From assembly GCF_024649945.1 (NCBI RefSeq), contig NZ_JANKMS010000002.1, positions 558,001-622,000 on the forward strand: 64,000 nt of DNA, written 5' to 3'. A program made the position numbers and the translations under genes. Below, one piece after another: positions 1 to 9,604 of this stretch (positions are counted from its first letter, which is position 1; the number at the start of each line of letters is the position of its first letter). Origin of the DNA: Flavobacterium panacis (GTDB lineage Bacteria; Bacteroidota; Bacteroidia; Flavobacteriales; Flavobacteriaceae). The notes beneath the pieces were generated by a model. That model was given only the letters and a program-made list of their open reading frames with translations. It did no database searches and was not told where the DNA came from.

Positions 1-185
1 TAAACCATGATTCAAAGAGTATAAATTATGATTCAATATCGTGCAATCCCTTACAAACAAAAGGATTACATCTCCATTTTCTCTATAATGATTATACTAT
101 TTTTATACTGTTTAAAAAATTACAATCAGACTTTCATGGCCAATGTTTTACCAATAAACCATACTTCTCCTATCTCTCAAGAAGA

Positions 186-220
186 CAAAAAAAATCCGAT
201 TTGACTAAAAAATCGGATTT
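186..220 (-). terminator. Intrinsic terminator of the hybrid sensor gene
   Basis: Read on the minus strand, AAATCCGAT (220-212) pairs perfectly with ATCGGATTT (200-192) and is followed by a run of T. It lies just past the stop codon of the hybrid two-component gene, as expected for a rho-independent terminator. I see no gene in positions 1-185. Confidence 0.75.
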
Positions 221-242
221 ATAAATTGAGTTGAAAAGTACT

Positions 243-3200
243 CTAATCTTCAAGAGTACCTCCTTTTTCTTTTTCTTTATGTTCTTCTATATATTGCGAA
301 GGAGTCACATTAAAAACCTCTTTAAAAGTTTTAGTAAAATAGGCTGTCGAATTAAAACCACAATTGTGAGCCACTTCTTTAATCGAGTAAGAGTCACTAA
401 TTAAAAGTTCTGCTGCATACTTTAATTTTATGGTTCGAATAAAATTACTTGGATTTTGCCCCGTTAATGAACTGATCTTTCGATAAAATTGCGAACGTCC
501 CATATTTAAAGCCTTTAGTAAATCATCCAAAGAAAAATCAACATTTGTTACATTATCGACTACTGTTTTAGTAGCCTTATCCAAAAATTTCTCATCAAGA
601 GAATTTATTGTTATATCCGATGCAGGAATAATTCCACCTACTGCTGCAAACCTTTCACGAGAGCGTTTACGTGCTTCAAGTAGATTGTTTACACGAGCTT
701 TTAGTACATTAATATTAAATGGTTTTGACAAATAAGCATCAGCACCTGTTTCATAACCTTTTGCTACATCTTCATCTAAGTTACGTGCGGTAAGAAGCAA
801 TATGGGTATATGACTGATTTCAAAATCATTTTTAAGTTGATGACACAATTCAAAACCATCCATTTTGGGCATCATAACATCACTTATGATGATGTCTGGA
901 AAGTACTTTTTAATTTTTTCTAAACCAACTACGCCATTGACAGCCTCTTTAATTCTAAATTGCTCGCCAAGTTCTTCTTTAAGATGATTACGTAACACTT
1001 TATTATCTTCGATGATGAGTACTAAAGGTTTATTTTTATCAGATTCTGAATTTAGTTGATCGGGATTTACACTAAGATCGGTAATGGCAATTTCATAATT
1101 AGCAGATGAAAGCGCATTCATATTTTTGCCGTGTCCTTGAATAGTATCGGTTTCCTTAATATTTTTACCATCAGCTTTAAGATCAACAGGCAGCTGTATG
1201 CTAAAAGTAGTTCCTTCTTTGTACTTGCTTTCAACATTTATAGTACCTTTATGCAATTCTACTAGACTCTTAGTATAATTTAAACCAATACCTGTGCCTG
1301 TTTTTGATGAATCTGCATGGAAAAATCTCTGAAATACTTCTTTTAACTGTTTCTTTTTGAATCCAATTCCTGTATCTGAAACATTAATCTGAACCATTTT
1401 CTTATGAATCTTAGGATTGAAATATCCTTTATGATCTACAAAAGCTTCTGATATCGATAAGGTAATTACGCCATCATTATCGGTAAATTTAATTGCATTA
1501 GACAATAGGTTCGCTAGTATTTTTTCTATTTTGTCGGCATCAAAATTCCCATAATAATGCTCTTCTGCAGACTTAAAAATAAAACGAATATTTTTTGTCT
1601 TTGCTAAATCTTCAAATAAAAAGAATGTTTCTTTACTAAATTTTACAATATCAAGATTGGCAATCTCTAAATGAGATTTTCCAAGATCCATTTTTCGCAG
1701 ATCAAGAAGTTGATCCACCAAATATAGCAAACGCTTACTGCTTTTTTGAATTATAGTCGCTGATCTTTTTACTTCATCTGCATCATTAAAATGGGTTAAT
1801 ATTTTTTCAACCGGATTTAAAATTAAAGTCAGTGGTGTCCTAAACTCATGAGAAACATTAATAAAGAATTTTAGTTTCAGTTGATCTAATTCACGTTCTT
1901 TTTCCTCATTTACCTGTTTCGTATAATATTGTAAACCAAAGTATGTTAGTGTACCTAATAAAATTACATAAAACACATAAGCCCACCATGATCTCCAAAA
2001 TGGAGGAGAAACGTCAATCTGCATTTTCGTTGTACCAGCGTTATCCCACTGACCATCAATCGCTGCCCTTACTTCAAAAGTATAGGAACCTGGTGGTAAA
2101 TTTGCATAATTTGCAATACGATTATTATCTGCATTGATAAAATCATTATCCAGACCAGTCATTTTATAAGCATACTTTACGCGCTCCGGATTCTGATAGT
2201 TTAATGCGACAAAACTTATTGACAAATGACCTTCATTATAAGCCAGTTTTAATTTATCTAAACTGTTAAGGTCATTTTTAAACAAAACTCTATTGTTGAT
2301 TGTATCGCCTGCATTGACCTTTTGATTGAACAATTTTATACCAGAAAGAATAGGTTTTACTCTGTTTGAATTCAATACAATCTCATTAGGATTAAAAAAA
2401 TTAAATCCGTTTAATCCTCCAGCTATGATACGTCCGTCAAAAGTTTTGGCAATTGATTTACTTTGAAACTCTAAACCTTGTAAACCGTCGTGAACATTAA
2501 AATTAATAATCTTACCTGATTTCGGATTCAGCAACGATAAACCACTCTTGGTACTAATCCATATGTCTTTGTTATTATCTTCCTGTAATCCAACCACTAA
2601 ATTATTTGGAAGACCACTTGATGAGGAATAAGATTTTCTTAATTTCAAATCTTTATCTAATTGAAACAATCCCATATCGGCACCTATCCAAATATTGCCT
2701 TTATAATCTTCAATTACCTGATTGACACGATTGCCCTGAATGTTCTTAATTTTAATTTCTTCAAACTGAATTTTCTTTGGTATTCTGGCTTCTAATTTAT
2801 CTAGATTTACATAACAAAGTCCCATCGATGTTCCTACCCATAATCGGTTTTTAGAATCAACAAAAAGTGAAAAAACAAAATTACTAATGATACTTTTTGG
2901 AGAATCTGGACTATTTTTAAATTGATAGAAGTTTTCTGTCTGCGTATCAAACAAATTTAGTCCCGCCATAGATGTACCCAACCAAAGTCTTTGTTGCTTA
3001 TCTTTTATTGCACACCAAACTGTATTTTGTCCTATAGAAAAAGGGTTTTTAGGATCATTTAAAAATCTCTTTACCTGACCTGTATTCGGATTAAATTTAT
3101 TAAGACCTCTATCCCAAGTACACACCCATAACTCTTCATTGTCGCCTTCTGCTACATATAGAATTTTGTTTGAACTCAATGAACTTGAATTACCAGGAAT

Positions 3201-4427
3201 GTTTTTATAATGCTTGTAAGTTTCTTTTGTATCATCATACAAATCAAGACCTCCTCCATCAGTTCCTATCCAAATACGTTGATGACTATCCTGAAATACT
3301 GATTGTGCAATTTTAGTACTTAAACTATTCGAACTTTGTAATTTATAGAAGTGATGCCCAAATGATGATTTAAATAAAGCTAATTTACTAACTCCTTTAT
3401 TATAAGTTGCGATCCAATAAGTTCCTTCTTTGTCTTGCAATACTTTTGAAGGTTGATTATTGGGCAATGAAAAAGGATCGTCTTGATTTTGAACGAGATG
3501 TTTTACCAATCCTTTTTGTTGGTCTAATAAATAAAGACCTTCTCCATCTGTAGAAACCCAAACTAAGGCCTTATTGTCCTGATATAAATGGAAAATTGGT
3601 ACTGAATTACTACCTGAACCAACCTTTTTATGTTCTTTAGTTTTTGGATTATAAATATATAAATGTCCTAAATCATTACCTATCCAAAATTCCCCATTCT
3701 TATCCAGTAAAATTTGCTTCGGCAAATGATCTAAAAATTGATTGGCCTCAAAATTTATATTGAGTCGTTCGAATGAATTTGTCTTTGAATTGTATTGATG
3801 TAAATTGTTTCCTGCCGTACCAATCCAGAGTTGTCCTTTTTTATCTAAAAGTAAATTAGAAATATTATTGTTATCTAATGCATTCTTATTTTTAAAACTG
3901 GCTGTATAGCGAACTGATTTCAAATTTTGAAACTTGTTTGAAAAAGTTGATAAATCAATTTTAAGCAAACCGTTTTTAGAACCTACCCATAATATTTTTT
4001 TAACAGGATCAAATTTTAAACAATTGATTTCCTCTCGCAGATTGGTCTTGTCAACAATGTTCTTATCAAGGCTAATTTTATAAAACTTTTGGGCTTTTTT
4101 ATCAAGAACATTCAAGCCATTACTTGTTCCTATCCATAAATATCCCAAATGATCTTCGGTGATTGCATTAATACGATTGTTGCTTATAGAATATTTATCA
4201 TTAACGATGGGTCTGAAGATTTCAAATTCATAACCATTATACTTGTTTAAACCATCAATAGTTCCAAACCATAAAAATCCCTCTTTATCCTGAAATATTT
4301 CAACACAAGTACTACTCGACAAGCCTTTATTTGTATCAAAGTTTTCAAATTTTAAATTTGAAAATTGTGGATATATTTTGCAACAAACAATTAAAAAGAA
4401 CAGTTGTATAATTTTTTTCATCTTCAT
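243..4427 (-). CDS. Hybrid two-component system sensor/regulator (HTCS)
   Basis: A one-protein signalling system of the kind that controls Bacteroidetes polysaccharide loci. It should bind a glycan fragment in the periplasm and regulate transcription in the cytoplasm. After a signal peptide (about 1-21) come fourteen beta-propeller blades with W-[IVL]-G-T motifs (about 25-690, two seven-bladed propellers), a Y_Y_Y domain (about 742-808) and one membrane span (about 814-834). Next are HisKA with the phospho-acceptor His860 in SHEFRTP, HATPase_c (NLLSNAIKF, DTGIGF, GTGIGL; about 970-1085), a receiver with Asp1183 in SDVMMPKMDG, and a C-terminal AraC-type HTH (about 1275-1385). At 1394 residues all canonical modules are intact. 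It is separated from the downstream PUL end by two other genes, so which genes it controls is inference. A candidate repeated operator lies directly upstream (4441-4564). Confidence 0.95.
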   Translation of the reverse strand: MKMKKIIQLFFLIVCCKIYPQFSNLKFENFDTNKGLSSSTCVEIFQDKEGFLWFGTIDGLNKYNGYEFEIFRPIVNDKYSISNNRINAITEDHLGYLWIGTSNGLNVLDKKAQKFYKISLDKNIVDKTNLREEINCLKFDPVKKILWVGSKNGLLKIDLSTFSNKFQNLKSVRYTASFKNKNALDNNNISNLLLDKKGQLWIGTAGNNLHQYNSKTNSFERLNINFEANQFLDHLPKQILLDKNGEFWIGNDLGHLYIYNPKTKEHKKVGSGSNSVPIFHLYQDNKALVWVSTDGEGLYLLDQQKGLVKHLVQNQDDPFSLPNNQPSKVLQDKEGTYWIATYNKGVSKLALFKSSFGHHFYKLQSSNSLSTKIAQSVFQDSHQRIWIGTDGGGLDLYDDTKETYKHYKNIPGNSSSLSSNKILYVAEGDNEELWVCTWDRGLNKFNPNTGQVKRFLNDPKNPFSIGQNTVWCAIKDKQQRLWLGTSMAGLNLFDTQTENFYQFKNSPDSPKSIISNFVFSLFVDSKNRLWVGTSMGLCYVNLDKLEARIPKKIQFEEIKIKNIQGNRVNQVIEDYKGNIWIGADMGLFQLDKDLKLRKSYSSSSGLPNNLVVGLQEDNNKDIWISTKSGLSLLNPKSGKIINFNVHDGLQGLEFQSKSIAKTFDGRIIAGGLNGFNFFNPNEIVLNSNRVKPILSGIKLFNQKVNAGDTINNRVLFKNDLNSLDKLKLAYNEGHLSISFVALNYQNPERVKYAYKMTGLDNDFINADNNRIANYANLPPGSYTFEVRAAIDGQWDNAGTTKMQIDVSPPFWRSWWAYVFYVILLGTLTYFGLQYYTKQVNEEKERELDQLKLKFFINVSHEFRTPLTLILNPVEKILTHFNDADEVKRSATIIQKSSKRLLYLVDQLLDLRKMDLGKSHLEIANLDIVKFSKETFFLFEDLAKTKNIRFIFKSAEEHYYGNFDADKIEKILANLLSNAIKFTDNDGVITLSISEAFVDHKGYFNPKIHKKMVQINVSDTGIGFKKKQLKEVFQRFFHADSSKTGTGIGLNYTKSLVELHKGTINVESKYKEGTTFSIQLPVDLKADGKNIKETDTIQGHGKNMNALSSANYEIAITDLSVNPDQLNSESDKNKPLVLIIEDNKVLRNHLKEELGEQFRIKEAVNGVVGLEKIKKYFPDIIISDVMMPKMDGFELCHQLKNDFEISHIPILLLTARNLDEDVAKGYETGADAYLSKPFNINVLKARVNNLLEARKRSRERFAAVGGIIPASDITINSLDEKFLDKATKTVVDNVTNVDFSLDDLLKALNMGRSQFYRKISSLTGQNPSNFIRTIKLKYAAELLISDSYSIKEVAHNCGFNSTAYFTKTFKEVFNVTPSQYIEEHKEKEKGGTLED

Positions 4428-4925
4428 TTTAGCAGTACCTAAAAATCACAAAAAACATGATTTTAAAATTTCATTAAAGTTATTTTTTTAAGAGTATAAA
4501 AACAAAGTCATCAATTTATTAATCCTTTTAATTTACTTATACTATTAAAAACCACAAAAAACATAAAATAAATCCAAGTAAACAAGTATTTACAAGAAAA
4601 TAGTACTCCATTTAAAAATGAAATTACAATGCTTTTAGAGTGTTATACCCCGAAAAATCAGAGCTTCGTCTAATAGACATAAAAGTTAAGCTGTGCCTAT
4701 TTATATTAGTAAAATAATTACAAATTTTAAATTGCTTTCCACGCAATTTTCCCTCATTATTTACAATTCTAATGATAGATTTTTTCATAAGATATTCATA
4801 ATATAGAACTTAGTGTTTAAAAATTTTCTTAAATTCAAATTAGTCATATAACAAAACGTAGATTTTCGTTTTTTAAATAATAATTTTTACCATTAAGATT
4901 AACATCAATAAAAACCCTAATAATA
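4428..4925. other. Divergent intergenic region with an 18-nt direct repeat
   Basis: This 498-bp AT-rich gap separates the divergent sensor gene and lipoprotein gene. It holds two near-identical 18-nt sites, AAAAATCACAAAAAACAT at 4441-4458 and the same with C for T at position 6 at 4547-4564. The first lies 14 bp from the sensor start codon. I find no convincing TANNTTTG promoter on either strand and no other gene. Confidence 0.5.
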
Positions 4926-5444
4926 ATGAAGTTCGGTATTTTTCTAACAGCATTTCTATTTATAACAATGAGTTCCTGCAAATCATCAAAGGCCACTGAT
5001 TTTAAGGAGTCACTCGATCGATCAGAACGTAGCGCTTTTAACATTATTCTCGGAAAAGAAGGTTGGGGAGAAAAAAAGCTGAAATATCTGGAAAAAGAGG
5101 ATTATAAAAATGCTATTATGGCAGTAGATAAACAAAGTAAAGAGTTTGACAGGCTTATTGCTGATATTGAAAAACTTTCTATTGACGGCATCTCAAAAGG
5201 AGAAGCTCTAAAAATTGCCTCAATTGAATATTATCAAGCTCTTAAAGAACTTCATGGATTCGACAGAAAAGAAATCGAACAGCAAGCACTTCTCCAGACA
5301 CTGAAAAACAATGAATTGAAGATTGCTCAAGATAAACTATTAGCTCTAGCAAAACAAAAAAAGATGCTTTACAATGCGGTTTATGAGAAGGAAGCTCTTC
5401 TCCATACTGCTAATGAAGCTTTTGAAGCCGCTAATGGTTTTTGA
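4926..5444 (+). CDS. Small lipoprotein of unknown function
   Basis: The 172-residue product starts with a lipoprotein signal peptide ending at a lipobox (TMSSC, Cys18). The rest is charged and predicted mostly helical, rich in Lys, Glu, Ala and Leu, with likely coiled-coil character from about 80 to 165. I do not recognise a domain. The residues after the Cys (KSSKATD) are basic rather than acidic, so it probably faces the periplasm (inference from the flavobacterial surface-export rule). It is divergent from the hybrid sensor and convergent with the serine hydrolase gene 84 bp away. The ATG is followed immediately by the hydrophobic signal, which supports this start. Confidence 0.75.
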   Translation: MKFGIFLTAFLFITMSSCKSSKATDFKESLDRSERSAFNIILGKEGWGEKKLKYLEKEDYKNAIMAVDKQSKEFDRLIADIEKLSIDGISKGEALKIASIEYYQALKELHGFDRKEIEQQALLQTLKNNELKIAQDKLLALAKQKKMLYNAVYEKEALLHTANEAFEAANGF

Positions 5445-5528
5445 TAAAGGGATGTTCTTTGAATTTAATCCAATTTTTACTTCTGGCTTATAGATGAAAT
5501 TGATCTCTTTTATTCTCAAAAGTCAGTA

Positions 5529-6659
5529 CTAATTATTTTTCAAATTTAAATTGTAGAAAGCAAGTCCGAGTTGTGCTAGAAATGGTAAGCCAATTTCTTC
5601 ATATTCATAGTGATCATCATTAAAAATTTGATCATCGTTGACTAATAGTGTAGCACTGATCATAAATTCAACACCATTAACTTCATCAACTATGTACGCA
5701 CAATCTGTTAATGTACCGTAAGCATCTCCTACTTTATTGTATATTTTTATGTTATTAGGGATCGTATCCTTCGTATCGCCAAACATAAAAAACTTACAAT
5801 ATCCATCATAATAGATCTTTGGATCATAACCAGCGTTTTTAGGTAGATTTTGCATATTATATAAAAGAAGTTCCCTATTCTTCTCCAATAAATCAAAACG
5901 CTCTTTACTTGAAAAATGATCTGGAAAAACAATTCTTTTCAAAACTCCATGTAAAGTTTCTAATGATAGGTAATTTTTTGTGCTAAAATCCATTGGAGAT
6001 TCAATTAATTTACCACTAGTATTATATCCTTTTCCTTTCAATACCTTATTTAATTTCAATGGAACTATCGGACTATCTTTGATACTTGGGATAATAATTT
6101 CTTGGTCGGTATTTTTGTAGAATACCACTTTTTTTGTTTCGGATGCTCCTGAATTTGGAGTTGAAAGCCGATGTACGATATTAACCGACTTTAATCCTTT
6201 ATCTTTCAGTTTTTTATTAATATAATCGCGTCCCATAAATTCATAAAAATCATTACTTGCCTCGTTTGAGCTAACTGCAAAAATTTTACGCAAATCATCT
6301 GAAAATGTGGATTTTTCATCCGAATCATTGACCATAAAAGCAGTATTTACATCAACATCTGTCATCTTGTTAAGTTTTTCCAAAGCCAAAACTGCTATGG
6401 GTAGTTTTACAGTGCTGGCGGGGTAAAAGTAATTCGAAGCATTGACATTATACTTGTAGTCTTTTAAAATAGCTTTTCCATTATTTTTTCTTTTAATTGA
6501 AGTATAAATAATCTGTAATTCATAATGTTCTGGCTGTTCAGCAACTTTTCTAATAGCGATATTATCACTTTTTAGAACTTGTGTGATTGGATTATTTTTT
6601 ACTGATTTGCAACCTGAAAAAAAATATAGGAGACTAAATAAAAAAAAGGTTTTATACAT
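5529..6659 (-). CDS. Class A beta-lactamase-like serine hydrolase lipoprotein
   Basis: A 376-residue member of the penicillin-interacting serine hydrolase fold (beta-lactamase2 / class A-like). The signal peptide ends at a lipobox (YFFSGC, Cys17). The catalytic S-x-x-K motif is STVK (82-85), an SDN-like segment SSNEASND lies at 130-137, and a KTG-like KVG occurs at about residue 305. It is longer than a classical class A beta-lactamase (about 290 aa), with an insertion between the SDN and KTG regions. It may be a peptidoglycan or peptide hydrolase rather than a drug-resistance enzyme; sequence alone does not decide. It is a single-gene unit, cut off from the MFS gene upstream by the terminator at 6696-6726. 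Confidence 0.8.
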   Translation of the reverse strand: MYKTFFLFSLLYFFSGCKSVKNNPITQVLKSDNIAIRKVAEQPEHYELQIIYTSIKRKNNGKAILKDYKYNVNASNYFYPASTVKLPIAVLALEKLNKMTDVDVNTAFMVNDSDEKSTFSDDLRKIFAVSSNEASNDFYEFMGRDYINKKLKDKGLKSVNIVHRLSTPNSGASETKKVVFYKNTDQEIIIPSIKDSPIVPLKLNKVLKGKGYNTSGKLIESPMDFSTKNYLSLETLHGVLKRIVFPDHFSSKERFDLLEKNRELLLYNMQNLPKNAGYDPKIYYDGYCKFFMFGDTKDTIPNNIKIYNKVGDAYGTLTDCAYIVDEVNGVEFMISATLLVNDDQIFNDDHYEYEEIGLPFLAQLGLAFYNLNLKNN

Positions 6660-6695
6660 AAATTTTTATTTTAGTAGTTCATTTTACTAATATTC

Positions 6696-6726
6696 AAAAA
6701 GGAAGATACTTCTATCTTCCTTTTTT
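6696..6726 (-). terminator. Strong hairpin terminator at the end of the PUL transcription unit
   Basis: A perfect 13-bp stem AAAAAGGAAGATA / TATCTTCCTTTTT (6696-6708 and 6713-6725) closes a 4-nt loop, and T-rich sequence follows in both directions. It lies downstream of the last PUL gene (MFS, stop at 6885) and upstream of the serine hydrolase start (6659), so it probably ends the long PUL transcript. I see nothing else in 6727-6884. Confidence 0.8.
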
Positions 6727-6884
6727 ATTAAATTATCTCAAAACAATCTACATCAATAATCTACAAGTCAAAATACTTTTACTAAAAAATTAACCGGTTT
6801 ATTGAATTCAATCTGAGTAATTAGATAACCAAACCCTTAAACGACTCAATTAGGATAATGAAATAATTTAATGTCAAATTCTTT

Positions 6885-8147
6885 TTATTTTTTTTCTGAG
6901 TAATCCAGATCTTTATGAAATGTTTCTTTTAATTGGGATAATGATAGTAATGAAATTATAGACACTAATGATCCTACTACCATTCCTGCTTTGATTATAT
7001 CGCCAGCAAAAATTGAATCTCTAAAATAAGAGTAAATCAAGATAATCAACGGAAGAGAGCCTCGTACAAAGTTTGGTGCTGTTGTGGTAACAGTTGCTCT
7101 AATATTAGTTCCAAACTGTTCTGCTGCTATTGTTACAAACAAAACCCAATAGCCAACAGAAACTCCCATTAAAAGACAAAGTAAATAAAATAGATTTGCC
7201 GAAATTCCCGAAATATTAAGATAGATAAAGACCATAACCAAATTGAAAATTAAAAACCAGTACATTACTTTCTTTCTACTTTTTAGCCATTGACTCAATA
7301 ATCCGCTTGTGATATCTCCAAAAACCAATCCAGCATAACAAAATGCAATGGCTTTTCCTGCTTCAATAGTTTCTGCTTGCTGAATATTCAATGCTTTAGC
7401 AAATTCTGGTGAAAATGTAATCAATACACCAACCAAAAACCATAGAGGCATTCCGATTAAAATACAGTTTATGTATTTAAAAAATCGCTTTCTATTGGTA
7501 AACAATGACAAAAAATCACCAGTCTTTTCATTTTCTTCCTGAACTCTTTTAAAAATTCCTGATTCGGTAATACTAATTCTCAAAAACAACAGCAAGATTC
7601 CTAAAATTCCACCAGCATAATAACACAAGCGCCAGTCTTGAAAAACTTCATAAATAATATAAGCCGCAACAGCTCCCGAAACTCCAACCGAAGCTACAAT
7701 CATAGTTCCGTAACCTCGTTTTTCCTTTGGAAGAGATTCTGCCACAAGCGTAATTCCAGCACCAAGTTCACCTGCAAGTCCAATTCCGGCAATGAGTCTC
7801 CAAAAGGCATAACCGTCAATTGTGGTTACCATTCCATTTGCAATATTGGCTACAGAATAAATTAAAATAGAACCAAACAAAACTGAAATTCTTCCCTTTT
7901 TATCTCCTAGAATTCCCCATAGAATTCCCCCAAACAGCATTCCGAACATCTGCATGCTAATAAGATATTCACCTTGATTTCGGATGGCATCTCCAGTAAT
8001 GCCAAGATCTTTTAAACTGTCTGTTCGGACAATTCCGAATAGTAAAAGATCATATATATCAACAAAATAACCTAAAGCAGCTACAATAACAGCAGCATTC
8101 AAAATTGACTTTGGTTCTTTAGTTTGAAGCTTTGAAAAGAATTTCAT
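6885..8147 (-). CDS. MFS transporter, PUL-associated
   Basis: A 420-residue, 12-helix major facilitator. The loop 2-3 signature is seen as GDKKGRISVLFG, and the glycine-rich RLIAGIGLAGELGAG followed by ESLPKEKRG lies in helices 4-5, as in organic-acid/sialate-type proton symporters. There is no cleavable signal; it is an inner-membrane permease. It is the last gene of the PUL unit, 41 bp after the sugar porter gene, so it probably imports a product released in the periplasm. The substrate cannot be read from the sequence. Its place in an operon with an AGE epimerase parallels NanT in sialate loci, but the nan enzymes themselves are absent here. Confidence 0.85.
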   Translation of the reverse strand: MKFFSKLQTKEPKSILNAAVIVAALGYFVDIYDLLLFGIVRTDSLKDLGITGDAIRNQGEYLISMQMFGMLFGGILWGILGDKKGRISVLFGSILIYSVANIANGMVTTIDGYAFWRLIAGIGLAGELGAGITLVAESLPKEKRGYGTMIVASVGVSGAVAAYIIYEVFQDWRLCYYAGGILGILLLFLRISITESGIFKRVQEENEKTGDFLSLFTNRKRFFKYINCILIGMPLWFLVGVLITFSPEFAKALNIQQAETIEAGKAIAFCYAGLVFGDITSGLLSQWLKSRKKVMYWFLIFNLVMVFIYLNISGISANLFYLLCLLMGVSVGYWVLFVTIAAEQFGTNIRATVTTTAPNFVRGSLPLIILIYSYFRDSIFAGDIIKAGMVVGSLVSIISLLSLSQLKETFHKDLDYSEKK

Positions 8148-8188
8148 AATTGGTTTTGGTTTGATAGGTTTAATAGTAAGTTTTTAAA

Positions 8189-9574
8189 TTAATGGGCAAT
8201 CCAGATATCTTCAATTTCTTCAAGGGATTTTCCTGTGGTTTCAGGAACAAAGAAATATGTGATAAAAAAATATGGAATACACATAACGGCAAAAATCCAA
8301 AAAGAAATCGCAGGACTTAATGATTCCAATAGCACTGGCGTAAGCTGTCCAATTAAATACGATCCAATCCAAAGAGAAAAACCAGCCATCGACATAGCTA
8401 ATCCTCGAACTTTTACTGGATACATCTCTGAAATCAAAACCCAGATCACCACACAGATTGAAATGGCACAAAAGAAAATATATCCAATTATTAGATACAA
8501 TAGAACTGAAGGGTTATTAATACTCATATAAAAGTACATGCCAATCGCAAGCAACATTAAAAACATACCCGAAACACCAACATATACCAATTTTTTTCTT
8601 CCAATTTTATCTACTAAATACATTCCTAAAATTGTTGAAAGTACATTCACTACTCCAATTACAATTTGAAAATCCAATGAACCTTGAGAGGCCATTCCTG
8701 CTTCTTTGAAAATAATTGGTCCGTAATAGAAAATTACATTTACTCCCATAAACTGTCCCAAAATCGCTAAACTCATCCCAATGAACAAAGCCGTTCTATA
8801 ACCTGGCTGAAAAAGTATTCTCCAATCTGTTTTTTCTTTATTCAAAAGTGATTTTTGGTTGTTTTCTATTTGTTCTTTAGCTTCTTCTGCTCCGAACAAT
8901 TGCGTTAATGTTTTTTCGGCTGCAGCCAAATTATTCTTCGAAATCTGCCATCTTGGACTTTCTGGAATGAAAAAAATGATTATAAAAAATAAAAGAGACG
9001 GAACACCACATAATCCCAACATTCCTCTCCAATATTCTGTCTGGAAAATAACGGTTGTCCATTGCTCTTCAAAATGACCTGAAGTTGCCCAAGACAAAAC
9101 TTTAGCATTTGCAAAATAGGATGCCACAATTCCAATTGTAATTGCCAATTGATACAACGTTACCAAAGTTCCTCTAAAACGCGCTGGCGAAACTTCTGAA
9201 ATATATAATGGAGAAACCACTGAAGCCACTCCAATTCCCATTCCGCCAAGGATTCTAGCCCAAATCAGCATTTCAAAATTAGAAACAAACATGCATCCAA
9301 CTGCCGAAGCAGTAAAAAGTGTTGCTGCCAAAAGCATCGTCCATTTACGTCCTAAAATATCGGCGATTTTACCAGCAAAAGCTACTCCAATAATTGAACC
9401 TATCAAAGCACAGCCCACATACCAGCCAGTTGAAACATTATCGAGGTGAAATTGTTTACTTACTTGTTCTATAGTTCCAGAAATTACAGCTACATCATAT
9501 CCGAAAAGAAATCCTCCTATAGCGCCAATAACCGACAGGAAAATTATATACTTAATATTCTCTTTTTTATTCAT
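8189..9574 (-). CDS. Sugar:H+ symporter, MFS sugar-porter family (XylE/GLUT-like)
   Basis: A 461-residue 12-helix permease with all sugar-porter signatures: GYDVAVISGT in helix 1, GRKWTM after helix 2, PESPRW after helix 6, EMYPVKVRG and the terminal PETTGKSLEEIE. It imports a monosaccharide with protons across the inner membrane. It lies 30 bp downstream of the DUF4434-like gene and 41 bp upstream of a second, unrelated MFS gene. The PUL therefore encodes two different inner-membrane importers, which suggests two distinct products (for example a neutral hexose and an N-acetylated sugar; inference). Confidence 0.92.
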   Translation of the reverse strand: MNKKENIKYIIFLSVIGAIGGFLFGYDVAVISGTIEQVSKQFHLDNVSTGWYVGCALIGSIIGVAFAGKIADILGRKWTMLLAATLFTASAVGCMFVSNFEMLIWARILGGMGIGVASVVSPLYISEVSPARFRGTLVTLYQLAITIGIVASYFANAKVLSWATSGHFEEQWTTVIFQTEYWRGMLGLCGVPSLLFFIIIFFIPESPRWQISKNNLAAAEKTLTQLFGAEEAKEQIENNQKSLLNKEKTDWRILFQPGYRTALFIGMSLAILGQFMGVNVIFYYGPIIFKEAGMASQGSLDFQIVIGVVNVLSTILGMYLVDKIGRKKLVYVGVSGMFLMLLAIGMYFYMSINNPSVLLYLIIGYIFFCAISICVVIWVLISEMYPVKVRGLAMSMAGFSLWIGSYLIGQLTPVLLESLSPAISFWIFAVMCIPYFFITYFFVPETTGKSLEEIEDIWIAH

Positions 9575-9604
9575 TATTTACTGATGATTAAAATTTTAAA
9601 TTCA

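Noticed and set aside
4844..5044. 66-codon minus-strand frame at the start of the small lipoprotein
   Set aside because: It overlaps the lipoprotein signal sequence on the other strand and has no features of its own.
8235..8531. 98-codon plus-strand frame opposite the sugar porter
   Set aside because: Shadow of a transmembrane gene; no promoter or family resemblance.
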